Shown: positions 17,401-25,479 of the stretch, piece by piece
Position numbering within the stretch: position 1 is the first letter of the stretch
How the letters are laid out: each line of letters starts with the position of its first letter
Virus record (IMG/VR): IMGVR_UViG_3300044695_001680
Location: 1 to 45,816 of that record
Direction: 5' to 3' (one strand)
DNA: 45,816 nt
Source: a virus
The notes under the pieces: model-generated
What the model saw: the letters and a program-made list of their open reading frames with translations, nothing else
Databases searched by the model: none
Told to the model about the DNA's origin: nothing
Translations under genes and position numbers: made by a program

Positions 17401-17439
17401 AGAACTCTGGGCGTACCCTCTAAACTTTCTAGGCTCCAT
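14428..17439 (-). CDS. Internal virion protein with lytic transglycosylase and M23-like C-terminal domains (T7 gp15 position)
   Basis: A 1003-residue protein in the gp15 position. The first 750 residues are mostly helical. From about residue 760 there is an SLT-type lytic transglycosylase: KTESSFNPSAVSRSGAVGLG with the catalytic Glu, then QLMPGTARELG, and RAYNQGPGNQ near 839. From about residue 925 a second module resembles an M23 endopeptidase: SHGIDYAYPKGTGVFLKNG supplies the His...Asp pair, and GRTFSFLHG stands where the HxH would be, with Phe for the first His. The domains would open peptidoglycan during DNA ejection. In T7 the transglycosylase is instead on gp16, so the wall-degrading activity has moved to the neighbouring core protein. 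Confidence 0.85.
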   Translation of the reverse strand: MEPRKFRGYAQSSGFDPVRVPDTTSRIAQQGDRVLRNMRDSQQQMAEVQGNFISGLDRKNQLESQNRNDIYQYDRDQRRRIQEDELRNLRATRGTDPGSSVANLNALAEFSQSIAKVATDIGKRQSENDMWDEYSKTYEYGLPIEREQAQEAGYQLLARADQKLQATADAVQANGAPPEAVMALRKVSGSRAVGKARAVAEMAAMHYGPWLEKQFTENKTTVIEVNGESFTPVDASNDPIKRAAASAVLWKNYLTANGMFGMKPELLAPAFRQMKKAEQQMLAETRLSYAVASSEQMLDDAKAAAVPELKTNPSLGFNNLVQAFARSLDQRGNALGFKTAREKAQEFLRAGIDANDITTNTLDAIEASATPHQPNKTWGELYPYEFSKLREEISNNYIEDSRRQDAELQQKGKSWADQVIAEISSNPVDKKTFDQLIKKSLQDYGFVDDRLQYYANNYSQEKIDSETLNAEFEKLAQSNRLTPEMVTNPKVPWSVRERWISVAKQQSDARSQTGDFKAANEAIENAVLAAAKWNSATGAPKHYTIPLAIAQAKAQFNKDVTGLLSAGKLSPSQAAQEALRVVISDIGDGTKGKYAYSQEDERGFTSFGFDGYGKSRQTTQDAAKHLGAINSKFRGGAGVAALDHYALIPRPVLEEAMRSANNPNYQPPAVANYISNLLGGQVSSWEVLNRQLKASGMKELPVPEPMQFVDRQVSPKIRQLLIYKPSERRAMRSYAGIGQYQASLVPNGYGQLIAEVASANGIAPGLLAGLVKTESSFNPSAVSRSGAVGLGQLMPGTARELGVLNSRDPRENLNGAARYLKQMLDTFGGDLTAGLRAYNQGPGNQQRSPGGVSDEARNYPRKVLEAAASFGFNPNGGSVWRNPATMRPKLVYRIDSIGPTSTGPHLDVKDTYGGMFGRYELDKYVEVDVKGKRRPLSTVVTDGQAEHRKRGSHGIDYAYPKGTGVFLKNGAQVISNTPTVHGDKLIIQIPDGRTFSFLHGRKV

Positions 17440-17459
17440 TAAACATACTCCTTAAATTG

Positions 17460-18335
17460 TTACTTGATCCACCCTTGATCTAGTCCAGTGTTAATTGTTG
17501 AAGCGATGCCAGATAGACCAGACGTGAGTATTCCAAGCCCACTCGGTCGAGCTGCAGTGTTAACGCCACGCACTGGTGCAGGGCCTTTGACTGGCGCTCT
17601 AGGGTCTTGGAATGTTGCCCGTGGAGTCCTATAAGGAATCGTCGGGTCTGGACCTTTGATTGGCACCAACATCTTATTTGCTTCGGCAGCAGCATCAGCA
17701 CCAAACTTATCAGCTGCAATCTTTCTGATGTTCTTACTTGCTTGAGATTCAGCACTCAGTAAGCTCTCAGCTAGGACAGCCTGATTACGACCAAACTGAG
17801 CCATTGACGCTTGCAGCTGCCGATTCACACTGTTTCCAGAGACACCACGAGCTTGTGCCATCCCTTCTTGCTGCATTAGCTCGATCATCATATCTTGATT
17901 CTCAAAAGCTGTTGCCATCACAGTCTCACGTAGCTTCGCTTTCTCTGACTCTGCGGCTTGCTCTGCTGCTATTTGGTTGAATCCTTTCTGATATCCGTAG
18001 ATCCTGTTGGACTCGTCAAACTGCCTTAGTTGGTTGAAGTAATCATAGTCTCTGATCGCCAAGTTACTCTTGTACTGATCAAGTGACATTTGGTCTTTAA
18101 GACGACCAATTGTCTCCTCTTCAGCTCGACGGATCTGAGTCTGATCTAGAAGGTACTGATAGTCACGCAGGGATTCATCCCAGTTGAACTCATATACCTT
18201 CTGGTCTTGAGCAAGTTGCTGATCCAGCAGTCGATCATTGTCAGCACGCTGTTGTCCGGTTGCATTATTCTGAGCTACAGACCCAGCAATAGTCGCACCA
18301 ATACCAAGAACTGCTCCAATTACAGGCCAAGCCAT
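17460..18335 (-). CDS. Internal core protein (T7 gp14-like)
   Basis: A 291-residue protein with an N-terminal hydrophobic Gly/Ala-rich segment (about residues 4-22, PVIGAVLGIGATIAGSVA), then long helices rich in Gln, Asp and Arg (QQLAQDQKVYEFNWDESL). Position and composition match gp14, which inserts in the outer membrane during ejection. Its start overlaps the stop of the tail-tube gene B at 18335. Confidence 0.85.
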   Translation of the reverse strand: MAWPVIGAVLGIGATIAGSVAQNNATGQQRADNDRLLDQQLAQDQKVYEFNWDESLRDYQYLLDQTQIRRAEEETIGRLKDQMSLDQYKSNLAIRDYDYFNQLRQFDESNRIYGYQKGFNQIAAEQAAESEKAKLRETVMATAFENQDMMIELMQQEGMAQARGVSGNSVNRQLQASMAQFGRNQAVLAESLLSAESQASKNIRKIAADKFGADAAAEANKMLVPIKGPDPTIPYRTPRATFQDPRAPVKGPAPVRGVNTAARPSGLGILTSGLSGIASTINTGLDQGWIK

Positions 18336-20776
18336 TATGAACCTCTCTTATAGTATCTAGGTGAATAATGTCCTTCCCATACCAGTGACAGCAAACTTAC
18401 AGGGAATGGCCCAGCCGCCACTAACTTGATTGTCATGTTTGTAGACTTCTGATGAAGTGGAAGTGTATATCTCTTTGATCCAGACAGCGGTACATCGTTT
18501 GCCAGATACAGGTTGGCATCAGTCACAGCATATGCCTGATCCCATACATCCCTTCCCCTAGCCCTAACCATGAACTCAAAGTCACCACCTAGTCCAGTAT
18601 TGACCTGCATCCGTGAAATAACAACTGATGAAGCAAGATCGCTTATCTGTTTGTTCTCCCCGGAACGGACATACATTTCAGGCAGTTCAACTGTCAAATC
18701 AAACAAGTATCCAACAAATACCTGATCGCCTGTTAGGTCTCGACCATTGATATTCACGTAGTCCCCACCACCATCAGTCAATACAGTCGATGGGATTGTA
18801 ATCAAACCAATGTCCAGGAATGTCGATCCCACAGTAATTGGCTTACCAGAAACTACGCAAACACTAAGGGTAGAGTCGTGCTTGTATGGGAGGTATAGCT
18901 TGGTTACATCAGTCGTGGAGTTGTAGGTTCTTGATGGGTTCAGGCTCCACATATCAAGACGTGGATCAACACTGATCCCACCCTTTGTCTGAATTGCAGA
19001 TACATCAGGACTTTGAACAAGGTCAACTCTTTGCAAGACAAAAGCATCCTCTTGTTTTGTCACCAACCACATCGTATCCTCATTCACTGCGTGGTGATGT
19101 AGATTGCCACTTAGCTGCCACTTAAACCACGATTGCAGCTCTCTTTTCTCTCCTGTTGTGTAGAACCTGAACATGTACAGCACTTTGCTTGTAGCACTTC
19201 CTAGGCTCAGCAATGAGTTCTGAGGACTACTGATCAGTTGGTCTGTAGTACTTGGAATCCATTCAGGGACAACTCTTGAGATATCAACTACAATAGGACT
19301 GTCTTCTGAACCACGTGTCTCCATCTCAAAGACCCTCGTGTAAGAGCTAGTCTTTGTGACAAATGAGACCGTCGTACCCATATCTACAGGCAGCATATCA
19401 GAAGCCATCTCATAGTTTGAAATGGTCTTGATACTCACTCCAGTGGGCGTGAACACACCATTGTCTGAAGTTACAATGAACTGCTGTGTCCTACTAAACA
19501 ACACCAAGCCCTGAGCAGCTGGTAGAGCTGCATACAGGATCGCTGGGCGGGTACTTGACGCAGATATATCAATAGGATCTGACGCTACGAGCGTTGTAGC
19601 TGACTGAGAGAAGAAGTTGAAGTAGTCACCACTTTGGCTGAAAACCACATTCTCCCCGCTCAACATACCAAGACGGTTGTTATAGAAGAATATTTGTTGA
19701 ATGGTGTTTCCAACAAATGACGGGTTTGGGTTGCTTGTAATGTCACCAGTAAGCCGCTCTTCCCATGTGATCTGTGAAAACAGGAAGGTGCCGTCTAGTT
19801 GCTTCACAAGCTGGTGCGGCATCGTTGATGCTTGCAACCCTGGACTGACATCAGGTGCTCTTGTCTCTTCCCAATACCCATCTCCAGCCGTGGTTGCAAT
19901 AAACTTCAAGTAGTAGTCATCTTCAGATGCTTCCGAATTGATAACCCTTACAATGCGATTATTGGCACTTTGATTTGGCAGCCGTGCAATGCTACTAATT
20001 GAATCCTGATATACTGTCAGACCTTCACCACCCTTACCACCTATCCCATTGATAGCAAAGATATTGGTCGATGTCAGTTCTAGTGTTGCTCCTGTTTTGG
20101 TGACAGTCAATCCACTAATGCTAAGTGCATCAATTGCAGTCTTAAGGTCAGTGATGATGTCTTCGTAGTTTAGGACTCGTACAGGAGTTGTCCCTACGGT
20201 ATCACTGTTCCGGGTTGTAATAGCAGCTGTATTGCCATTGATAACCACCTTGTACTGTGCGCTGTACTCGACAGTATTTACCTTGATCGTTGCAACCTTT
20301 GCATAAGTGAAGCTTGGGTTGGCCTGGGCGGCAACAACGGTCGTCTTATTTGTGATGAACGTGTAGTCGTTAATCGTCAGGACTTCGTAGTCTAGCTTGC
20401 TTGCTGACGATAAATAGTTCTTGGCATTTGTCCCATACGCCACAGTTATCGGTGCGCCATCACTGAGTCTCCAAACCTTGATCTCATTGTTTGTAGTTGG
20501 CGACTGGCCACCAATAATTGCTATAAGATACTGATCCGTAGCATCTTGGAATATAGTACAGAACTTTGCTGTGTTGAGTACTGTAGGGTTGATTAGGTTA
20601 TTGCTATTATCCCTCAGCTGCGCTACATACTTTGCGCCTGGTCTCTTGAGAAGTCCAAACGTTGGTTCTGGGTATCCATTGATAATATCACGCACTTGTC
20701 CAACAAACTTCTGATCATCGGTTTGTTGTGATACACCACCTAGAAAGTTTGGAATACGTTGAGATACTGCTGCCAT
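18335..20776 (-). CDS. Tail tubular protein B / nozzle (T7 gp12-like)
   Basis: An 813-residue protein forming the tail nozzle. The N-terminus VSQRIPNFLGGVSQQTDDQ and GLLKRPGAKYV match the gp12 signature (GGISQQPD.., ..KRPP). The ATG at 20776 follows the gp11-like stop by one nucleotide and places the signature at residue 4; a longer open frame upstream is out of keeping with the family. Length agrees with T7 gp12 (794). Confidence 0.93.
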   Translation of the reverse strand: MAAVSQRIPNFLGGVSQQTDDQKFVGQVRDIINGYPEPTFGLLKRPGAKYVAQLRDNSNNLINPTVLNTAKFCTIFQDATDQYLIAIIGGQSPTTNNEIKVWRLSDGAPITVAYGTNAKNYLSSASKLDYEVLTINDYTFITNKTTVVAAQANPSFTYAKVATIKVNTVEYSAQYKVVINGNTAAITTRNSDTVGTTPVRVLNYEDIITDLKTAIDALSISGLTVTKTGATLELTSTNIFAINGIGGKGGEGLTVYQDSISSIARLPNQSANNRIVRVINSEASEDDYYLKFIATTAGDGYWEETRAPDVSPGLQASTMPHQLVKQLDGTFLFSQITWEERLTGDITSNPNPSFVGNTIQQIFFYNNRLGMLSGENVVFSQSGDYFNFFSQSATTLVASDPIDISASSTRPAILYAALPAAQGLVLFSRTQQFIVTSDNGVFTPTGVSIKTISNYEMASDMLPVDMGTTVSFVTKTSSYTRVFEMETRGSEDSPIVVDISRVVPEWIPSTTDQLISSPQNSLLSLGSATSKVLYMFRFYTTGEKRELQSWFKWQLSGNLHHHAVNEDTMWLVTKQEDAFVLQRVDLVQSPDVSAIQTKGGISVDPRLDMWSLNPSRTYNSTTDVTKLYLPYKHDSTLSVCVVSGKPITVGSTFLDIGLITIPSTVLTDGGGDYVNINGRDLTGDQVFVGYLFDLTVELPEMYVRSGENKQISDLASSVVISRMQVNTGLGGDFEFMVRARGRDVWDQAYAVTDANLYLANDVPLSGSKRYTLPLHQKSTNMTIKLVAAGPFPVSLLSLVWEGHYSPRYYKRGS

Positions 20777-20777
20777 A

Positions 20778-21398
20778 TCATCGAGCCAATGTGCGATAAG
20801 GTTGATAGCTGGTGTAGAAATTGCTTCCATTCGGGAAGCCAAAGATTGAGTAGTCTCCTTCGTTGCAGTCAAATTCCATCGCTGCTGCACGGGAGATTGC
20901 TTCTCGTTGACTCAACATCTGATATAGGGTTGCATCACCCACCATCTTGATACAGGCAGAGCTTGATGCCCTTGCTACAATGAAATCACGAATTGGTTGT
21001 GGGATATCAGCAAAGTCAAATCCCCACACGACATCACAGTACACAGGACTAAAGTCAGTCCATTCGTATGTGTGGTTGGTCTTGTTATACAATTTACCTT
21101 CTCTGACAACAGAGTCAATCCCTTTGTTCTCAGGCAGATCACTCAAATCGATGCCAAGTACATTTACGGGAATGACGATCTGATCATCATTGTTGGGTGT
21201 GAACGGATATTCGTATTCTTTGTTAAAGCTCCACCCCTCACCTTGGATCTCACGACTCACCGTAATCAGTGAATCATAAGCAATAGCAACATCAGGGTTG
21301 GTGTCATCAAGAGTAGTAACAGGAGCCTGTCCTACTGCTCCGAGTATTTGATTTACGGCAGCCAGTTCGGTGGCCACTAAAGACGTAGGAAAGGTCAT
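20778..21398 (-). CDS. Tail tubular protein A / adaptor (T7 gp11-like)
   Basis: A 206-residue protein (T7 gp11 is 196). The opening TELAAVNQILGAVGQAPVTTL and the later SREIQGEGWSFN are the conserved adaptor pattern. It joins the portal to the nozzle. It is the first gene after the terminator at 21410-21437. Confidence 0.93.
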   Translation of the reverse strand: MTFPTSLVATELAAVNQILGAVGQAPVTTLDDTNPDVAIAYDSLITVSREIQGEGWSFNKEYEYPFTPNNDDQIVIPVNVLGIDLSDLPENKGIDSVVREGKLYNKTNHTYEWTDFSPVYCDVVWGFDFADIPQPIRDFIVARASSSACIKMVGDATLYQMLSQREAISRAAAMEFDCNEGDYSIFGFPNGSNFYTSYQPYRTLAR

Positions 21399-21409
21399 AT
21401 CATTTAGAT

Positions 21410-21437
21410 AAAAAAAGGGGGACCACTAGGATCCCCC
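21410..21437 (-). terminator. Strong terminator after the capsid genes
   Basis: On the minus strand GGGGGATC pairs with GGTCCCCC (8 bp with one G-T) and is followed by seven T. It separates the capsid cluster from the tail tube genes, in the same place as the T7 terminator T-phi just after gene 10, so it probably sets the high capsid to tail expression ratio. Confidence 0.9.
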
Positions 21438-21451
21438 AAAACATCAAACGG

Positions 21452-21736
21452 TCACGAAGTACCAGAGCGGGTAATCGCCGGAGAGTCAAGCTCAGCACCA
21501 GGATATGCAGTACGCATACCTTGGGTCTCAGAGAACACACCACCGTAGTTCGTAGGAGCAGAGCGGCTAGTACGAGCAACCGAACGACGGACTGCCGTCA
21601 GGTTGGTGATGCTGCCGCTGGAGGTGTTGTAGTTGGAACCGACAGTAAAGGAGAAGGAGCTACGGGTGCTGGGGAGACCAGCAGCACGCACACCACCTAC
21701 ACCGTTACCACCAGCATTAGTTGCAGCGTTAGCCAT
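21452..21736 (-). CDS. Small structural-like protein, unknown
   Basis: A 94-residue protein rich in Gly, Ser, Thr and Ala, with no membrane segment (SSFSFTVGSNYNTSSGSITNL). It lies between capsid and terminator, so is presumably made in large amounts and could be a head decoration or minor virion protein. Composition matches the neighbour at 22242-22463. Confidence 0.7.
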   Translation of the reverse strand: MANAATNAGGNGVGGVRAAGLPSTRSSFSFTVGSNYNTSSGSITNLTAVRRSVARTSRSAPTNYGGVFSETQGMRTAYPGAELDSPAITRSGTS

Positions 21737-21738
21737 GA

Positions 21739-22224
21739 TCAGAAGTTCCGATATTCAAGGAAAGAGCCAGCACGGATGATGGCCGACTGAGCAGCAGTTG
21801 CAGTGTTCTGAGCAAATTGGAAGATCACTTGACCAGCGGTAGTACCGTTGGTAAGGACACCACTCAGGCGCAGAATACCGTTGACGCCACTTGCAAGAAG
21901 AGCGGTGCTGTCAGCTTCAGTGATGATCACAGAGGTGACACCAGCAGTCACATCATCAGCCACGTTGTCGGTGGCAAGACGATACAGTGTCGGGGATGCA
22001 GGAGTATCAACCCGATACTTGAGGTCACCAGTAGCAGTACTGGTGTAGAAGATGGTATAACGGAAGAGAACTCGCTCGTTAGTACCAATAGGAATGGTGA
22101 GCTGGGGCACGGTCACCAGCGTTGCACTGTTGGTTACCGTTTGATCTGCATCAACGATATTACCAAGCTGCATAACATCGGGCTGATATACAGCACCAAT
22201 GTTGCCGTTAAGAGTAAGAGACAT
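21739..22224 (-). CDS. Probable virion protein, beta-rich, unknown
   Basis: A 161-residue protein with alternating hydrophobic and Thr/Asn-rich sequence (VTVPQLTIPIGTNERVLFRYTIFYTSTATGDLKYRV), suggestive of a beta sandwich. Its C-terminal part shares style and phrases with the C-terminus of the 408-residue protein at 23690-24916: both have VTVPQLTI-/ATYEV-type strands followed by GTAG(Q/N)..F(Q)..AQNTATA/ATEVATS.. and end in a short tail after a trimer-like segment. It may be a capsid decoration or head fibre protein. Confidence 0.7.
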   Translation of the reverse strand: MSLTLNGNIGAVYQPDVMQLGNIVDADQTVTNSATLVTVPQLTIPIGTNERVLFRYTIFYTSTATGDLKYRVDTPASPTLYRLATDNVADDVTAGVTSVIITEADSTALLASGVNGILRLSGVLTNGTTAGQVIFQFAQNTATAAQSAIIRAGSFLEYRNF

Positions 22225-22241
22225 TTGTAGTTCCTGATAGT

Positions 22242-22463
22242 TTAGGTTGCAGCAGTGTTGCCAGCAATCGAGCTAGCAGCAGAGGCACGGTCTAGTTCGC
22301 CAGCACCACTCAAACCACGACCAGCTTCCAAAGGAGTGCCAGGATTCAGAGTGAATGACTTGACAGTTCTAGTCGAGCCGAAGATCTTGCCATTGGGAGC
22401 GTTAGGCGCTGCAGACGCACCACCAATGGTCACAACACGCGAGGAGCCAGGAGCGATAGACAT
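22242..22463 (-). CDS. Small Gly/Ala/Ser-rich protein, unknown
   Basis: A 73-residue protein (ASAAPNAPNGKIFGSTRTVKSF) located 18 nt after the major capsid gene. Small, low-complexity, likely virion-associated by position. No family recognised. Confidence 0.6.
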   Translation of the reverse strand: MSIAPGSSRVVTIGGASAAPNAPNGKIFGSTRTVKSFTLNPGTPLEAGRGLSGAGELDRASAASSIAGNTAAT

Positions 22464-22481
22464 TGCTCAATACCTCACTTA

Positions 22482-23498
22482 TCAGGAACGAGCCGACTGC
22501 AGCTCGATAGCAGCAGCAGGGTTCAGGGTGCCACAACCCATTGCCATGCGACCGACAATCACATCGCCTTGATACAGCACGCTGACATCACCACTGGTCA
22601 CTTGCACTTGAGGGCCGACGGCCTCAACCACACCAGCAGCATCTTTGTGATAGATCAGACCACAGTGGGTGCTGAAGTCACCACTGTAGTTGTTGTTCTC
22701 ACCAGTCACGCTGCTAACAGTACCAGCCAGGAAAGGCAGGTTGTTAGAACGCTTGATCTGGATACCAGCAATCTGGTACAGGCCAGAGCCCGACTGCAGA
22801 TCACCAGAGTTGTTACCGTAGTCACGGTTGAGGATGTTGCTATCAACCTGGCTGATCAGGGCATAGTACTGACGCGGAGACAGCACAGCCACACGACCAG
22901 TGTTAGGAACATTCTTTTCATCCAAGATGCTGGCAGCTTCAAAGAAACCGTCAACCAGAGCTTGGGCATCGAACTCCTTCTGCACACCCAGTTGGATCAC
23001 AGAACCACCGGGCTCAGGGCCAGGGGCAGCAGTAATCGGGTGAGCTTCACGAGCAGCTTTGGCGATCATACGGAAGATCTTCTTGTCGTATGCCTCAGCA
23101 AGGGCATAACCGATCTTCTTGGAGATCTCGCCTCGCAAATCATAGTGAGCCAGGGTCTCATCCAGGTCATACACAAAGGCAGAGCTGATGAGCAGGTCAT
23201 CACAAATGATGGTCTTTTCTGCCACCGGGGGATCACCACTACCCAGGATCGGAGTACCAGGGGTGTGGTAACCAGCCTGCATGCGGCCAGTAAAGATAAA
23301 CTGAAGCGACTTACCATTCTTCAAGGTACGACGCATCACAGTGTCACGAGCCACACAAGCGGCTTCGTAAGCTTTGAAGAGTTCACCCGAAAAGAGTTTC
23401 AGGTAAGTTCCGTACTTAGTATCATAAGGCTGTGAACCAGCGGTGTTCGATACAGCCTTATTAATAGCACCAAGTACTGTTTGGTTAGTGTTAGCCAC
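22482..23498 (-). CDS. Major capsid protein (T7 gp10A-like)
   Basis: A 338-residue HK97-fold capsid protein (T7 gp10A 345). Recognisable stretches are the N-terminal arm with LKLFSGELFKAYEA, the E-loop region KSLQFIFTGRMQAGYHTPGT, then ILDEKNVPNTGRVAVLSPRQYYAL. It forms the icosahedral shell. The start is a GTG (23496-23498) with no Shine-Dalgarno sequence close by and no better in-frame start, as a TAG closes the frame just upstream. It is preceded by a 190-nt structured leader. Confidence 0.95.
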   Translation of the reverse strand: MANTNQTVLGAINKAVSNTAGSQPYDTKYGTYLKLFSGELFKAYEAACVARDTVMRRTLKNGKSLQFIFTGRMQAGYHTPGTPILGSGDPPVAEKTIICDDLLISSAFVYDLDETLAHYDLRGEISKKIGYALAEAYDKKIFRMIAKAAREAHPITAAPGPEPGGSVIQLGVQKEFDAQALVDGFFEAASILDEKNVPNTGRVAVLSPRQYYALISQVDSNILNRDYGNNSGDLQSGSGLYQIAGIQIKRSNNLPFLAGTVSSVTGENNNYSGDFSTHCGLIYHKDAAGVVEAVGPQVQVTSGDVSVLYQGDVIVGRMAMGCGTLNPAAAIELQSARS

Positions 23499-23689
23499 TT
23501 TAAGTAAAGAGAGAAGTGTTTTTTTACGTTCTCCCTAACGCGTTAGGAATTCACACGGCAATCCATGTGCATTCAGATATTGTCCTTTGTTGTGGTCTCT
23601 CCCACCGTCAATGGCTACTGGGTATCCTCCGTAGAGGGCCGATAGCCAATAGGAGTCAAGTCCGACATTGAGGTGCCTGACTCCCTATT
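23499..23689 (-). promoter_or_regulatory. Structured leader / probable promoter region of the capsid gene
   Basis: The leader contains a long inverted repeat with one bulge (AATAGGAGTCA at 23648-23658 with TGACTCCCTATT at 23678-23689), a nested pair (TGGCTA 23612-23617 / TAGCCA 23643-23648 enclosing CCTC-CGTA-GAGG), and a perfect 14-bp palindrome CCTAACGCGTTAGG at 23534-23547. On the minus strand the palindrome runs straight into GGGAGA, giving TTAGGGAGA, similar to the initiating end of T7-class phage promoters. In T7 the strongest phage promoter lies exactly here. Confidence 0.5.
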
Positions 23690-24916
23690 TCATGCGAGCC
23701 TTGTCAGTTGCATGGTGGAGCCGATCTGCAGAGTTACTGCTGAAGTGGCCACCTCCGTAGCAAATCGGATCTGGAAGTTTCCAGCGGTGCCACCGTTTTT
23801 GATGATTCCGCTGATCCTTGCTGTGTGGTTGCTGTTGATTGCTGTGACGCCAGTACCAATTACGTTGCCGCTGGTTGTAGCAGCCGCGTTCGGGAACGTC
23901 GTACGGAGCTGTGATGCTGCGGCTGTCGATGTGATCGGCACCACAATTTCAACCATCGGGATGCAACCAGTCGGTGACGTGAATCCCAGGTTGAGGCCGG
24001 TTGTTGTCGCGGCGCTTTGGAACGTCACGAAACAGGCCACTTCATAGGTGGCGTTGGCAGCCAGTGTTCCCACCAGTTGCGTCACGTCAGCAAGCGCCGT
24101 CGCCGTGCTCTGTTGGGTAGAGGTCAGGCTGACAACCTGCGACGATGCAGCTGTTGGTGGAGCCCAGGTTCCGTCAGCTCGCAGGAAGTTTGCAGTACCA
24201 CCACCAGACAGCGGAGCCAAGCCGTTTGCGATACTGGTGAAAGTAGCACTCAACCTAGTGTCATTGCCTTGACAAAAGGTGTTAGCAGTTGTGCCAAAAG
24301 TACCAGTGGTAACTACGCCACTAGTAGTCGTGATAAGAGGCAGGTTGGCAGTAGCACCTATCGCTCCTTGGTTGGTGATGTTACCTAGAGATGGGATATC
24401 AGTGGCAGCAAGTGAACTCCCGGAACTTACACGACCTTTTGCATCAGTTGTGACTTTAGTGTATGTACCAGCAGTTCCAACACTAGCAAGAGTTGCAGCA
24501 AACGAGCCCGTACCACTACCAGTAACGTCACCTGTAAGAGAGATTGTCTGATCACCAGTATTGGTGCCACTACTGGATCCTGAGAATGTACCACTTTGCG
24601 TGGACAAGGAACCAAGACCAAGGGTTGTGCGTTGTGCTGCGGCATTAGCATCATCAATCAGTGCTCGACCTGCAGCAGTACAAACAACCTCTTCAACAAC
24701 ACCAGCACCAGCACTGCTCCTACCTAGAAGCCTGTCAGTTGCTGAGACATTCTGAATCTTACTGTAGGTAACTGAACCACTGTCAATTGTCCATGTAGCT
24801 CCTGCAGCGCTGACAGTGATGTCGCCTTTGTCTCCATCGGTAACACCGCCACCGCCACCACCGCCTACATTATCAATGTCAAAGTTCTGAGTGAACGGGT
24901 TGTACTTATATGTCAT
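23690..24916 (-). CDS. Fibre-like virion protein (Gly/Ser/Thr-rich repeats)
   Basis: A 408-residue protein. After YKYNPFTQNFDIDN comes a Gly7 run, then repeats of the kind found in phage fibre shafts: GDKGDITVSAAGATWTIDSG, VSATDRLLGRSSAGAG, TNTGDQTISLTGDVTGSG and LPLITTTSGVV. From about residue 265 there is a beta-rich C-terminal domain. These are typical of appendage proteins with trimeric beta-helical stalks. It lies between the collagen-like gene and the capsid, so it may be a capsid (head) fibre rather than a tail fibre. Confidence 0.8.
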   Translation of the reverse strand: MTYKYNPFTQNFDIDNVGGGGGGGVTDGDKGDITVSAAGATWTIDSGSVTYSKIQNVSATDRLLGRSSAGAGVVEEVVCTAAGRALIDDANAAAQRTTLGLGSLSTQSGTFSGSSSGTNTGDQTISLTGDVTGSGTGSFAATLASVGTAGTYTKVTTDAKGRVSSGSSLAATDIPSLGNITNQGAIGATANLPLITTTSGVVTTGTFGTTANTFCQGNDTRLSATFTSIANGLAPLSGGGTANFLRADGTWAPPTAASSQVVSLTSTQQSTATALADVTQLVGTLAANATYEVACFVTFQSAATTTGLNLGFTSPTGCIPMVEIVVPITSTAAASQLRTTFPNAAATTSGNVIGTGVTAINSNHTARISGIIKNGGTAGNFQIRFATEVATSAVTLQIGSTMQLTRLA

Positions 24917-24918
24917 TG

Positions 24919-25479
24919 TTAGTTATTTTGCACTGTAATGCCACTCTGAACCCAACCACGTTGTTGCGTAGTTCCTGATTCATTCGTGTGGTAAACACGG
25001 CCAGGGGGCCCAGCTGGCCCTGGTTTTCCTTGTGGACCCGGTGGGCCTTGAATTCCCGGTGGTCCTTGGCGGCCACGTTCACCACGTTCACCACGCTCAC
25101 CTGGTTCACCATCCACACCGTCGTATCCAGGTTGACCCTGGGGGCCAATCATTGAGACACCCATTGGCCAGCCATCGAGACCTTTAGGTCCGTAGATAGT
25201 CCAATGAATGTAGTCAATATAGAACTGTCCAGGAGAGCCGAGTAGTGGTGATGGTGGTGCAGTACCACTAATGATTCCTAGACCATCATGACCATCATTA
25301 CCTGATTCTCCACGTTCTCCACGTTCTCCACGTTCTCCACGTTCTCCACGTTCTCCTTGACAACCTGGAGGACCGGGTTCTCCGTCATACCCCGGCTCTC
25401 CAATTTCGCCTGGTGGGCCAGGTGGTGCATACTCTGGGACAAATGACAGAACCCCAGTAATAGGATTAAGTCTAAACAT
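24919..25479 (-). CDS. Collagen-like protein (Gly-X-Y repeats)
   Basis: A 186-residue protein. A short N-terminal region (FRLNPITGVLSFVPEYA) is followed by Gly-X-Y triplets from about residue 21 to 60, an interruption (residues about 67-105), then a second Gly-X-Y tract (GPQGQPGYDGVDGEPGERG onward) and a C-terminal cap. Such proteins form triple-helical trimeric rods on phage virions. Both this and the next gene begin with an Asn-Pro-(I/F)-T-x-x-x motif (LNPITGVL / YNPFTQNF), which may be a shared capsid- or partner-anchoring tag. The GER run is encoded by a 9-bp tandem repeat (25306-25356). Stop and next start are 2 nt apart. Confidence 0.9.
   Translation of the reverse strand: MFRLNPITGVLSFVPEYAPPGPPGEIGEPGYDGEPGPPGCQGERGERGERGERGERGESGNDGHDGLGIISGTAPPSPLLGSPGQFYIDYIHWTIYGPKGLDGWPMGVSMIGPQGQPGYDGVDGEPGERGERGERGRQGPPGIQGPPGPQGKPGPAGPPGRVYHTNESGTTQQRGWVQSGITVQNN
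25306..25356 (-). repeat. 9-bp tandem repeat coding Gly-Glu-Arg
   Basis: Five perfect copies of TTCTCCACG (plus strand) followed by a partial sixth, in frame in the collagen-like gene. Because the unit is a multiple of three, copy-number change would lengthen or shorten the rod without a frameshift. Confidence 0.95.

Noticed and set aside
22569-23435. Long open frame (288 codons) on the plus strand opposite the capsid gene
   Set aside because: It lies fully antisense to the well-supported major capsid gene, its composition follows reverse-complemented capsid codons, and all other genes are on the minus strand.
25306-25356. CRISPR-like array
   Set aside because: The repeats are 9 bp with no spacers and code for Gly-Glu-Arg in frame.
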